Shown piece by piece: positions 1 to 5,602 of a DNA stretch of 12,605 bases. The notes under the pieces are model-generated. The model worked only from the letters and a program-made list of their open reading frames with translations, had not been told where the DNA came from and ran no database searches. The DNA is taken from positions 1 through 12,605 of the forward strand of contig JABXHG010000334.1 of NCBI GenBank assembly GCA_013393545.1, in the 5' to 3' direction. Numbering within the stretch: the stretch's first letter is position 1; each line of letters starts with the position of its first letter. The DNA comes from Alteromonadaceae bacterium. GTDB taxonomy: Bacteria > Pseudomonadota > Gammaproteobacteria > Pseudomonadales > Oleiphilaceae. The position numbers were made by a program, and so were the translations under genes.

Positions 1-46
1 CCGCTAACGCTTGATTCACCATGCTTGTTGCATTAATCAATTGAAT

Positions 47-685
47 CTACAACCAAACCGCTAGAACCTGCAACACTAACTTAACGGCAATGAAGAACAT
101 TAAGGCCGCGATGCATAAGTTAATGACTCGCCAAGCGCTTGGCTTATTGAGAAGATTTGCCAGTTTCTTGGCAACAAAAACAAGACTATAAAACCATGCT
201 CCAGAAGCTAGTAAGGCACCGGTGACGAACCACGGCTTCAGCGCTTGTGATAATCCGGCGGTGACACCACCGACGAGCACTACGGTATCGATATAGACGT
301 GTGGGTTGAGGAACGTCATAGCGAATGCCATTAAAATGGTGGCTTTAAGGCTAGTTGACGGCTGTTCTGAGCCTTCAACAGCTAAAGCAACTTTCCCGTG
401 GAAAGCAGTGCTAAGCGCAAGTAAGCCGTACCATACAAGGAATACAGCGCCAGTAAGGCTTAGTAACATACCCCAGACACTGTCAATGGATACGAGTGCG
501 CCTATCCCAAACACGCCAGCACCTATTAAAATAAGATCGCCAAGGAAACAAACGGTGGCTGCCGCAAATGGATGGTTGTTTGTCAGGCCGGTTTTAAGCA
601 GGAAAGCATTCTGGCTGCCAATAGCGATAATGAGCCCTCCGGAAATTACGACCCCCATTACAAATGTGCTTACGATTTCGTACAT
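47..685 (-). CDS. LysE/ArgO-family amino-acid exporter
   Basis: Inner-membrane exporter of the LysE/RhtB superfamily, closest in pattern to ArgO (YggA), which exports arginine and some other basic amino acids. The 212-residue product is almost wholly hydrophobic with about six membrane segments. It carries the family signatures GSQNAF (residues 23-28, GPQNAF in ArgO), an Asp in the second helix (GD, 49-50) and LNPHVYIDT (126-134). The frame stays open upstream to 742, but I chose the ATG at 683-685. It follows a good AGAGGAG ribosome site, its N-terminus lines up with ArgO, and the longer form would run over the divergent promoter. It is divergent from an XRE-cupin regulator that probably controls it. 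The exact substrate cannot be read from sequence; the family call is firm, ArgO orthology is not. Confidence 0.9.
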   Translation of the reverse strand: MYEIVSTFVMGVVISGGLIIAIGSQNAFLLKTGLTNNHPFAAATVCFLGDLILIGAGVFGIGALVSIDSVWGMLLSLTGAVFLVWYGLLALSTAFHGKVALAVEGSEQPSTSLKATILMAFAMTFLNPHVYIDTVVLVGGVTAGLSQALKPWFVTGALLASGAWFYSLVFVAKKLANLLNKPSAWRVINLCIAALMFFIAVKLVLQVLAVWL

Positions 686-688
686 ACT

Positions 689-695
689 CTCCTCT
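689..695 (-). promoter_or_regulatory. Ribosome binding site fixing the exporter start
   Basis: On the minus strand AGAGGAG lies three bases before the ATG at 685. The upstream in-frame ATGs at 700 and 742 have no comparable purine-rich site, so this decides the exporter start. Confidence 0.6.
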
Positions 696-699
696 GACA

Positions 700-729
700 T
701 TGACGTAGTCCGCAACTCATGCGGATAAT
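700..729 (+). promoter_or_regulatory. Sigma-70-like promoter for the XRE regulator
   Basis: TTGACG (700-705) and GATAAT (724-729) are separated by 18 bases, matching five of six -35 and five of six -10 consensus positions. Transcription would start near 736, leaving a very short leader before the GTG at 745. That favours either near-leaderless translation or the in-frame GTG at 775. Prediction by eye only. Confidence 0.45.
710..724. promoter_or_regulatory. Perfect dyad, candidate operator of the XRE regulator
   Basis: CCGCA-N5-TGCGG: arms 710-714 and 720-724 are perfectly complementary. The dyad fills the -35/-10 spacer of the predicted regulator promoter and lies 25 bases upstream of the exporter start. 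A repressor bound here would block its own gene and probably the exporter. XRE proteins commonly bind such short dyads as dimers; the link to this regulator is inferred from position. Confidence 0.45.
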
Positions 730-744
730 AGAGTAATCGCAATA

Positions 745-1350
745 GTGCAATATAAAAACCAAAAGATCAATATAGTGACCAAAAAACAAGATGCAGTTAT
801 AAATCAGACCATCGCAAGTCGGGTTGGCAAGTTTCGCAAAGCGCAAAAACTCACCCTCGACGGGTTGGCGAAGCGCGCAGAGATTAGCAAAGGTATGCTC
901 GTTCAAATCGAGAAAGGCAATGCGAATCCAAGTATTGGGATCCTGTGTAAGCTGGCGAATGCTTTCGGTGTTTCTGTTGCAGATATTGTTGCAATATCCG
1001 ACGGACCAAGTGTTAGGGTAAAACACCGACATCAAATGCCCATCCTCTGGCAAGGCGAACACGGTGGAACAGCTCGATTACTGGCTGGTACTAAAGGCTC
1101 CGTTATGGTTGAGCTGTGGCGCTGGGTTATGTTTCCTGGTGAAGTGTTTAAGTCCGAGCCTCACTCAAAAGGTACGATTGAGCTTATTTATGTCGAAGAG
1201 GGTATATTGTCGGTAACCGCGGCTGATAAAAATTTTCTCTTGGATGTTGAAAGCTCTATGACCGCAACAATGGACATTGCTCATAGTTATGAAAACCGTT
1301 CAGACGCTGTGTTAATCTTCACTATGACAGTGTATGAGCGAACGTCGTAA
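745..1350 (+). CDS. XRE-family regulator with cupin sensor domain
   Basis: Cytoplasmic one-component transcription factor. Residues about 25-81 form an XRE-type helix-turn-helix (LTLDGLAKRAEISKGMLVQI, then NPSIGILCKLANAFGV). Residues about 115-200 form a cupin barrel with possible ligands H140, E146 and H180. In this architecture the cupin usually senses a small molecule that alters DNA binding. Divergence from a LysE-type exporter suggests it controls amino-acid export, with the amino acid or a metabolite as likely effector. The start is uncertain: GTG at 745 opens the frame and GTG at 775 is also possible, neither with a convincing ribosome site, and no ATG precedes the DNA-binding domain. 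The 201-residue length fits the family. Ligand unknown. Confidence 0.87.
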   Translation: MQYKNQKINIVTKKQDAVINQTIASRVGKFRKAQKLTLDGLAKRAEISKGMLVQIEKGNANPSIGILCKLANAFGVSVADIVAISDGPSVRVKHRHQMPILWQGEHGGTARLLAGTKGSVMVELWRWVMFPGEVFKSEPHSKGTIELIYVEEGILSVTAADKNFLLDVESSMTATMDIAHSYENRSDAVLIFTMTVYERTS

Positions 1351-1502
1351 TAGAGTTTGCTTGATTTTCTCTGGTAGCATTTGGCCTGCACGGTAAAAGC
1401 TATCCTTATCAATTGACGTGACGGATTGTCACCGGCAAGGGAAAATTGATCTACCTGAGGCACAATGACCGTCTGATCTGAAAGATGGCGGTTGAGATGC
1501 AA

Positions 1503-1542
1503 TACTAAAATAAGAACCCGATACAATCAGTACCGGGGTTCT
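1503..1542 (-). terminator. Terminator-like hairpin after the isochorismatase-family gene
   Basis: On the minus strand AGAACCC (arms 1513-1519 and 1536-1542) pairs over seven bases, then continues with a bulge and one mismatch through GTACC/GATAC around a five-base loop. It is followed on that strand by a T-rich tail (TATTTTAG, 1505-1512). It begins 24 bases beyond the hydrolase stop codon, fitting an intrinsic terminator for that operon. The rest of 1351-1565 holds only a small dyad (GTGAC-N5-GTCAC, 1418-1432) of unknown role. Confidence 0.55.
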
Positions 1543-1565
1543 ATCACTTAGCGGTGTGACCACTT

Positions 1566-2117
1566 TCACTCGGCGTTCAGGTACGCTTGGGTTGACGTGA
1601 TGCTGCCATAGGCGAACTCAAGCGCCGCCATTGCAGTGGCATGAACTTGTGCCGCTGGCGCTTTCACACCGTTGAATTCCAAGTCCATTGTGGCACAAGC
1701 ATCTGCCACGACCGTAACCTTATAACCGAAGTCTGAAGCGGCGCGGGTGGTCGCTTCAATGCACATGTGGCTCATGGCGCCAATCACCACTACGTCCTCA
1801 ATGCCGTTGCTATCGAGTAGCTCTTTTAAGTTGGTTTTCAAAAACGAGTTGGGATAATTTTTGAGGATTACTGGTTCATCACCTTCAGGTGCGACAGATT
1901 CATGAATGTTGACGCCATCGCTGCCCGGCGTAAATAGCGGCGCATTCGGGTCCGGAAACTCATGGCGGACATGAATCAAAAGATCCTTGTTTTGGCGAGC
2001 CCTTGCTATGACTCGTGCCGCATTTGATGCGGCCTGCTCTATATTCACTAACGGCAATTTGCCAGCGACAAAATATTCATTTTGGATATCTACAACAATA
2101 ACGGCTCGTTTGCTCAT
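1566..2117 (-). CDS. Isochorismatase-family cysteine hydrolase
   Basis: A cytoplasmic hydrolase of 183 residues with the isochorismatase/nicotinamidase fold. The catalytic triad is visible: D10 (VVDIQNEYF), K86 (VILKNYPNSF) and C119 (GAMSHMCIEATTRAA), with the conserved small-residue stretch before the cysteine. Members cleave amides or vinyl ethers (nicotinamide, streptothricin, ureidoacrylate, isochorismate), and the substrate cannot be told from sequence. A strong GAGAGGA ribosome site lies eight bases before the ATG. It follows the MBL hydrolase gene by 43 bases on the same strand, so the two are probably co-transcribed, and a terminator-like hairpin follows. It lacks the carrier-protein domain of siderophore-type isochorismatases, which argues against a siderophore role. 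Confidence 0.88.
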   Translation of the reverse strand: MSKRAVIVVDIQNEYFVAGKLPLVNIEQAASNAARVIARARQNKDLLIHVRHEFPDPNAPLFTPGSDGVNIHESVAPEGDEPVILKNYPNSFLKTNLKELLDSNGIEDVVVIGAMSHMCIEATTRAASDFGYKVTVVADACATMDLEFNGVKAPAAQVHATAMAALEFAYGSITSTQAYLNAE

Positions 2118-2160
2118 TTAATTTTTCCTCTCTCAATAGTGTGCTCTAGGTGTGTTTGGG

Positions 2161-3039
2161 CTAGAAAGAAATAACTTCACCATCTGCCGGAATTGAAACG
2201 TGCTGCTCAATGCCTTCTTTTTGCACAAACTCGGCCAGTTCTTCGCGGCTTAGCGTCATGTGGTTAACCGCATCCATATGCACGGCAATAAGGGTGGCTT
2301 CTGGCACAGCGCGATGAACACGCAAGGTATCTTCTTTGCCCATAATGATAGGATCGTCCTCAAAGCCATTAAACTCCGCTGCGCCGGTATTGAGTACGAT
2401 AGTGTCCGGTTCGTAATACTCCAGCGACTCGATGACTTCGTTACGCCACACGGTATCGCCAACCACATAGGTTGTTTTTTTCCCTTCCGCTTGGAAAACA
2501 ACTCCCATTATCTGACCAAGGGCTTGCGCCAACTCAGGAACCGCATAGATTTCGTCAGAGCCGTGTTGGCCACCAGTTTTGGTGAGCGTCACGCCAACAA
2601 ATTCGGCCTGACCATCCAGAATGCGTACATCGTTAAAGCCTTGCGACCGAATCGTTTCAGCATCTTCAGCATTCTGAACAAACAGCGGGATATTCTTCGG
2701 TAACAATAGTTGCGCCGCGTCGTCCCAGGGATCAAGGTGCGTATGCGTCACGATTACCGCATCCGTGCCTGCAATTACCTCTTCTGCTGCTATTGGCAAA
2801 TCAACCAATGGGTTTCGCAGCTCGCTACGATACGTATTCTCAAACCCCGGGTAGGTGCCTTTGTCTGACAACATAGGGTCTACTAGAAAGGTGGTTTCGC
2901 CATAGCTAACCTTGATCGTCGCATTTCGAATATGCTGTATTTGTTGGGTGGACTGGTCTGCACCAGGTTCGGCAAAAACGCTATTTGTGAAAACAGCGGT
3001 AGCCAAAATCAAGGCGCTTGTTAGGGTCTTTCTTGACAT
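2161..3039 (-). CDS. Exported metallo-beta-lactamase-fold hydrolase (altered metal motif)
   Basis: A 292-residue MBL-fold hydrolase with an N-terminal signal peptide (charged SRK, hydrophobic core, likely cleavage after SVFA at residue 23), so probably periplasmic. The metal-binding stretch is THTHLDPWDD: H99, H101 and D103 are present, but residue 104 is proline where the HxHxDH motif normally has a second-metal histidine. Other ligands look intact: H159 (GGQHG), D195 (VVGDT) and H254 (AVHMD). The layout resembles UlaG-like or other MBL hydrolases rather than classical beta-lactamases; the substrate is unknown. An AGAGGA ribosome site lies seven bases before the ATG. It is first in a two-gene operon with the isochorismatase-family hydrolase. 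Its promoter region abuts an IS3 relic. Confidence 0.85.
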   Translation of the reverse strand: MSRKTLTSALILATAVFTNSVFAEPGADQSTQQIQHIRNATIKVSYGETTFLVDPMLSDKGTYPGFENTYRSELRNPLVDLPIAAEEVIAGTDAVIVTHTHLDPWDDAAQLLLPKNIPLFVQNAEDAETIRSQGFNDVRILDGQAEFVGVTLTKTGGQHGSDEIYAVPELAQALGQIMGVVFQAEGKKTTYVVGDTVWRNEVIESLEYYEPDTIVLNTGAAEFNGFEDDPIIMGKEDTLRVHRAVPEATLIAVHMDAVNHMTLSREELAEFVQKEGIEQHVSIPADGEVISF

Positions 3040-3107
3040 ATTGGTTTCCTCTAAATGGGTGTTCGTTGATGGAAGAAAGTATAGAGTGCTTGTGCCACTG
3101 GCGATAT

Positions 3108-3457
3108 TGACCTAAAAGTGTAGTGGTCAAGAAAAACTGCCCACCGGTTTATAGTTAATCCAGTATTTTTGCTCTGCCTGATTCGGGCTCAAACCGTTGT
3201 TATGCTGATGCGGCCGAAGCTGGCTGTAATACCCGATTAAATACTTCAATATGTGATTCTGCGGGCTCCCTCAGAGCCTTAGCTCTTGCCGAAAAGCTCC
3301 TTAACGAACGCTATCTCAGCGGTCTTTTTCACGCACACTGGCTGCTCCCCGAACTTTATAGCTCTGATCGACCACCAGCTGTGCTGCTTCAACTCATTTG
3401 GGATTTGAAGATTTTTCTCATCGGGTGCACGTTTTTAGCTTTAATCGCTGTAGGTCA
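3108..3457 (-). mobile_element. Decayed, internally deleted IS3-family element
   Basis: This stretch, within the 566-base gene-free region 3040-3605, is an insertion-sequence relic. On the minus strand it keeps the start of orfA and the end of orfB, with the roughly 1 kb between them missing. Candidate ends are TGACCTA at 3108-3114 and its reverse complement TAGGTCA at 3451-3457, in the 5'-TG...CA-3' form usual for IS3 elements, although the repeat is short and only a two-base AT is shared outside. The true right end could instead be TGTAGTGGTCAAG starting at 3119. It cannot move by itself. The remaining bases, 3040-3107 and 3458-3605, look like promoter regions of the flanking genes. Confidence 0.6.
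3127..3421 (-). pseudogene. IS3-family transposase remnants (orfA start, orfB end)
   Basis: Reading the minus strand from an ATG at 3421 gives MRKIFKSQMS. After one extra base (3391) the frame continues EAAQLVVDQSYKVRGAASV (3390-3334), a good match to the N-terminal helix-turn-helix of IS3 OrfA proteins (pattern FKxEAAQLVxDQxYxVxxAA). In-frame stops follow, the first at 3316-3318. From about 3252 the frame reads YYSQLRPHQHNNGLSP and AEQKYW to a TGA at 3127-3129, the typical C-terminal end of the IS3 OrfB integrase (YNxxRPHxxxNGLxP). The catalytic DDE core is absent, so the gene is dead. Recognition is by motif memory, not a database search. Confidence 0.7.
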
Positions 3458-3521
3458 ATTAACTCAAGAAAGCGTATATGCTTTTTTCGGCTATGGGGTA
3501 GAACTCTTCTGCTTAACCAAA

Positions 3522-3547
3522 AGAATAATTAAAACGAGGATTATTCT
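3522..3547. promoter_or_regulatory. Inverted repeat upstream of the chemoreceptor gene
   Basis: AGAATAAT (3522-3529) and ATTATTCT (3540-3547) are a perfect eight-base inverted repeat with a ten-base spacer, about 60 bases before the chemoreceptor start. It could be a regulator site or an mRNA hairpin. It is AT-rich, so chance is a real alternative. I see no clear sigma-28 (FliA) promoter. Confidence 0.3.
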
Positions 3548-3605
3548 ACTTGGATTTGTACAGGTTTGTGGCAAAATAACCATGTAGTTAATAAGGATAA
3601 AGCAT

Positions 3606-4916
3606 ATGTTACTAACTCACAGAAAGGCTCAAGCCTACCTGGAAGCTTTCAGTCGTGGTGAACTCTCTGCAAATGACGCACCAGATTGGATGTCGCCACT
3701 ATTTACATCGCAAAAGCCATCGACGGACATTTATGGTATTGCGGATAGTAGCATCGACTCGATTCGTAATATTGTTCGCTTCGGGCGTGAGGGGTTAACA
3801 TTTCAAGAGCAGATTAATCGCATTGAGGCGGATGCCGAACAATTAGCTACGGCAGTAGAAGAAATGTCGTCTTCAGCAACACAGGTTGCTTCCTATGCTG
3901 AGCAAGTTTTGTCTGCTGCACAGCAATCGGCCAGCGATGCAGATGACGGACTCAAAAAGCTGAAAACACTGGTGAAACACATGAGTGATGTGGAGACATC
4001 AATTGCACAGGTGACTGAGCACACTCGCACTTTTGTAAATCAGACCGAGCGGATCACGCATTTAACCCAGACGGTTAATGACATCGCCGATCAAACTAAC
4101 CTCTTAGCGCTCAATGCCGCTATTGAGGCGGCCCGTGCAGGTGAGGCCGGTCGTGGTTTTTCTGTCGTCGCTGACGCAGTACGGGAGCTTGCCAACCGCA
4201 GTTCCGAGGCCGCCACTGAAATTGATACCATTGTCAATGACGTCGTAAATGGAGCCCGCGAGATTGAATCAGTGATTGAAAGGAGTAACGATGCTTTAAC
4301 CGAGTCTCGTGAGGATCGCCTTCAAGTTTGCGATATTCTAGAGCGTGCGCGTGATTCAGCCGAACAGAACCTCTCTGCTACTACAGAGGTTTCCACAGCA
4401 ACTCGGGAGCAATCGAGTGTTGCCACTGATATGTCACAGCGCCTGCAGCATGTGTCTGACTCAGTTAAAACTGCGAGCTCGTCTTTTAATGATATAGCTA
4501 AAGTGATGCGCCACTTGCGCGAAAACCAGCTGGAAGAACTTCAACTTCTCCCGAGCGACGAACCCGAAATGTTATTGCGACTCGCTAAATCAGACCATAT
4601 TGTCTGGGTTGATAAAGTCGTTCGCTATGCGATGTTCGGTCAAACGTCACTCAGTGAAGGAGAGCTGAAAGATCACACTCAATGCCGCCTCGGTAAGTTT
4701 CTTGATTCGGAGCGCGGACAGTCGTTGTTGGCGAATAAGCCGAGTTTTCCTGAGCTTTATAGCAATATACACCCTAAGGTGCATCAATTGGGGCGTGAAA
4801 TCTTTGCTAAAGCTAAAAGTGGCGCTAGCCACGATGAATTAGAGCCGATGGTAGAAGAGCTTATTGCGACGTCCGATCGGGTCGTTGGTTTATTAGACGA
4901 ATTTATTTCAGATTAA
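3606..4916 (+). CDS. Soluble chemoreceptor with C-terminal CZB zinc-binding domain (TlpD-like)
   Basis: Methyl-accepting chemotaxis protein of 436 residues with no membrane helix, periplasmic domain or HAMP, so cytoplasmic. The long coiled-coil signalling domain spans about 66-305. Its conserved tip, which contacts CheA and CheW, is at 159-200 ([21 protein letters not shown], then [15 protein letters not shown]). The C-terminal 325-435 is a chemoreceptor zinc-binding (CZB) domain: H331 (SDHIVWVDK), C360 in CRLGKF, and H389/H393 are the expected Zn ligands. This length and order match Helicobacter TlpD, in which a zinc-bound cysteine reports on oxidants. Signals here could be oxidants or zinc status. 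AAGGA lies eight bases before the ATG. It stands alone; the next gene converges on it. Confidence 0.93.
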   Translation: MLLTHRKAQAYLEAFSRGELSANDAPDWMSPLFTSQKPSTDIYGIADSSIDSIRNIVRFGREGLTFQEQINRIEADAEQLATAVEEMSSSATQVASYAEQVLSAAQQSASDADDGLKKLKTLVKHMSDVETSIAQVTEHTRTFVNQTERITHLTQTVNDIADQTNLLALNAAIEAARAGEAGRGFSVVADAVRELANRSSEAATEIDTIVNDVVNGAREIESVIERSNDALTESREDRLQVCDILERARDSAEQNLSATTEVSTATREQSSVATDMSQRLQHVSDSVKTASSSFNDIAKVMRHLRENQLEELQLLPSDEPEMLLRLAKSDHIVWVDKVVRYAMFGQTSLSEGELKDHTQCRLGKFLDSERGQSLLANKPSFPELYSNIHPKVHQLGREIFAKAKSGASHDELEPMVEELIATSDRVVGLLDEFISD

Positions 4917-4994
4917 CCAATCGGTGGTTTGAATGTTAATTTGATGAAATGCGATGGACAGGTTGGTGAGATAATTTTTCGAATAGAAAAACGC

Positions 4995-5504
4995 TTACTC
5001 TAGTAGCGCATCAATCAACCAGGCCGATAGTTGGTTGCGACCACTCAAACCAGACTTAGCATAGACTGACGATGCCTGCTGGCGGACAGTCTTTTCCTTG
5101 GTACTACGAACTTCGGCTATTTCGTTAAAGCTCAACCCTTTGATTAATAACACTGCAACCTCTTGCTCACTGGGAGACAGCTTCCATTGCTTGAACCAGG
5201 ACTGTACGGTGGTGTAAGAATCTGGCGATTTATCACCTTTTTTTTCCATTTCATGACTTGCTGTGCTTTCTTTTTCACGCTGCTGGTGTCGCGATAGCGC
5301 AACTTTTACCTGCTCCAGCTCTCGATTGCGCAGCAATACCCGCTTCCACAGCACAATAAATGCCGCAATCGAAATGACCACGGTAATTCCCTCTATGGCC
5401 AAATGCCAAGTCGCCACTTGCATATGGTAATCGGCGACTACGTCAGAGACGTTAGCAAACGCAATTAATAAAAATATCATCATTAATAGTCGGTCAATTG
5501 TCAT
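4995..5504 (-). CDS. Membrane-anchored LuxR-type (HTH) regulator of the efflux operon
   Basis: A 169-residue protein with two N-terminal membrane helices (about 5-20 and 37-54) joined by a short loop, then a charged coiled-coil linker (55-90), then a LuxR-type helix-turn-helix (107-167: LSPSEQEVAVLLIKGLSFNEIA, EKTVRQQASSVYAKSGLSGRNQLSAW). The positive-inside rule (R5 before, WKR and LRNR after) places both ends in the cytoplasm and the loop in the periplasm. There is no receiver domain, so it is a one-component regulator. It is divergent from the RND operon and probably controls it. I chose the ATG at 5502-5504, with a GGGGGA ribosome site and room for a control region. An in-frame ATG at 5549 is possible (AAGG five bases upstream) but leaves little room for a promoter. 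Confidence 0.82.
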   Translation of the reverse strand: MTIDRLLMMIFLLIAFANVSDVVADYHMQVATWHLAIEGITVVISIAAFIVLWKRVLLRNRELEQVKVALSRHQQREKESTASHEMEKKGDKSPDSYTTVQSWFKQWKLSPSEQEVAVLLIKGLSFNEIAEVRSTKEKTVRQQASSVYAKSGLSGRNQLSAWLIDALLE

Positions 5505-5541
5505 AAATCCCCCATAAATTAGTACGCTTAGGGCATCCGCC

Positions 5542-5551
5542 CGATGCATCG
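5542..5551. promoter_or_regulatory. Palindrome CGATGCATCG in the divergent control region
   Basis: A perfect ten-base palindrome, overlapped by a second dyad GCATC-N5-GATGC at 5533-5547. It lies between the regulator and efflux starts and could bind a dimeric regulator. It is short, so chance cannot be excluded. If the upstream regulator start (5549) were used, it would overlap coding sequence. Confidence 0.3.
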
Positions 5552-5569
5552 ACGCCTTAAAAACCTTAA

Positions 5570-5589
5570 TGTTAATAATGATATTAACA
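5570..5589. promoter_or_regulatory. Perfect dyad TGTTAAT-N6-ATTAACA before the efflux operon
   Basis: Seven-base arms (5570-5576 and 5583-5589) are perfectly inverted around a six-base spacer, ending three bases before the ribosome binding site of the first efflux gene. The symmetry and position suit an operator for the divergent LuxR-type regulator or another metal or stress regulator. An AT-rich mRNA hairpin is the alternative. Confidence 0.45.
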
Positions 5590-5592
5590 GAT

Positions 5593-5597
5593 GGAGG
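5593..5597 (+). promoter_or_regulatory. Strong ribosome binding site fixing the TolC-like start
   Basis: GGAGG lies five bases before the ATG at 5603. The in-frame ATG at 5591 overlaps this site and has no ribosome site of its own, so the later ATG is the real start. Confidence 0.75.
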
Positions 5598-5602
5598 TTT
5601 TG

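Noticed and set aside
306..728. Plus-strand open frame of 140 codons opposite the exporter
   Set aside because: Antisense to a clear membrane transporter, rich in Pro/Ser/Thr as expected from the complement of hydrophobic codons; no recognisable domain.
686..742. Longer N-terminus for the LysE-type exporter
   Set aside because: The extra residues are charged, do not align with ArgO, lack a ribosome site and would cover the divergent promoter and dyad.
2260..2703. Plus-strand open frame of 147 codons opposite the MBL hydrolase
   Set aside because: Antisense shadow of a well supported gene, no domain and no ribosome site.
3107..3130. TTGACC-N12-GGTCAA dyad as an activator site for the MBL operon
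   Set aside because: It overlaps the likely end of the IS3 relic and the stop codon of its orfB, so it is more simply explained as part of the element.
3381..3587. Open frame on the plus strand encoding a 68-residue hydrophobic peptide starting with GTG
   Set aside because: Its first third overlaps the IS3 relic antisense, there is no ribosome site, and hydrophobicity follows from T-rich sequence. Probably not a gene.
3522..3606. Sigma-28 (FliA) promoter for the chemoreceptor
   Set aside because: TAAA at 3530 with a 15-base gap leads to CTTGGATT, too far from GCCGATAA.
4915..4991. Small hairpins (AACCA-N5-TGGTT; TTTTTC-N5-GAAAAA) between the convergent chemoreceptor and LuxR-type genes
   Set aside because: Stems of five or six mostly A/T pairs without a proper GC stem plus T-run; not enough to call terminators.
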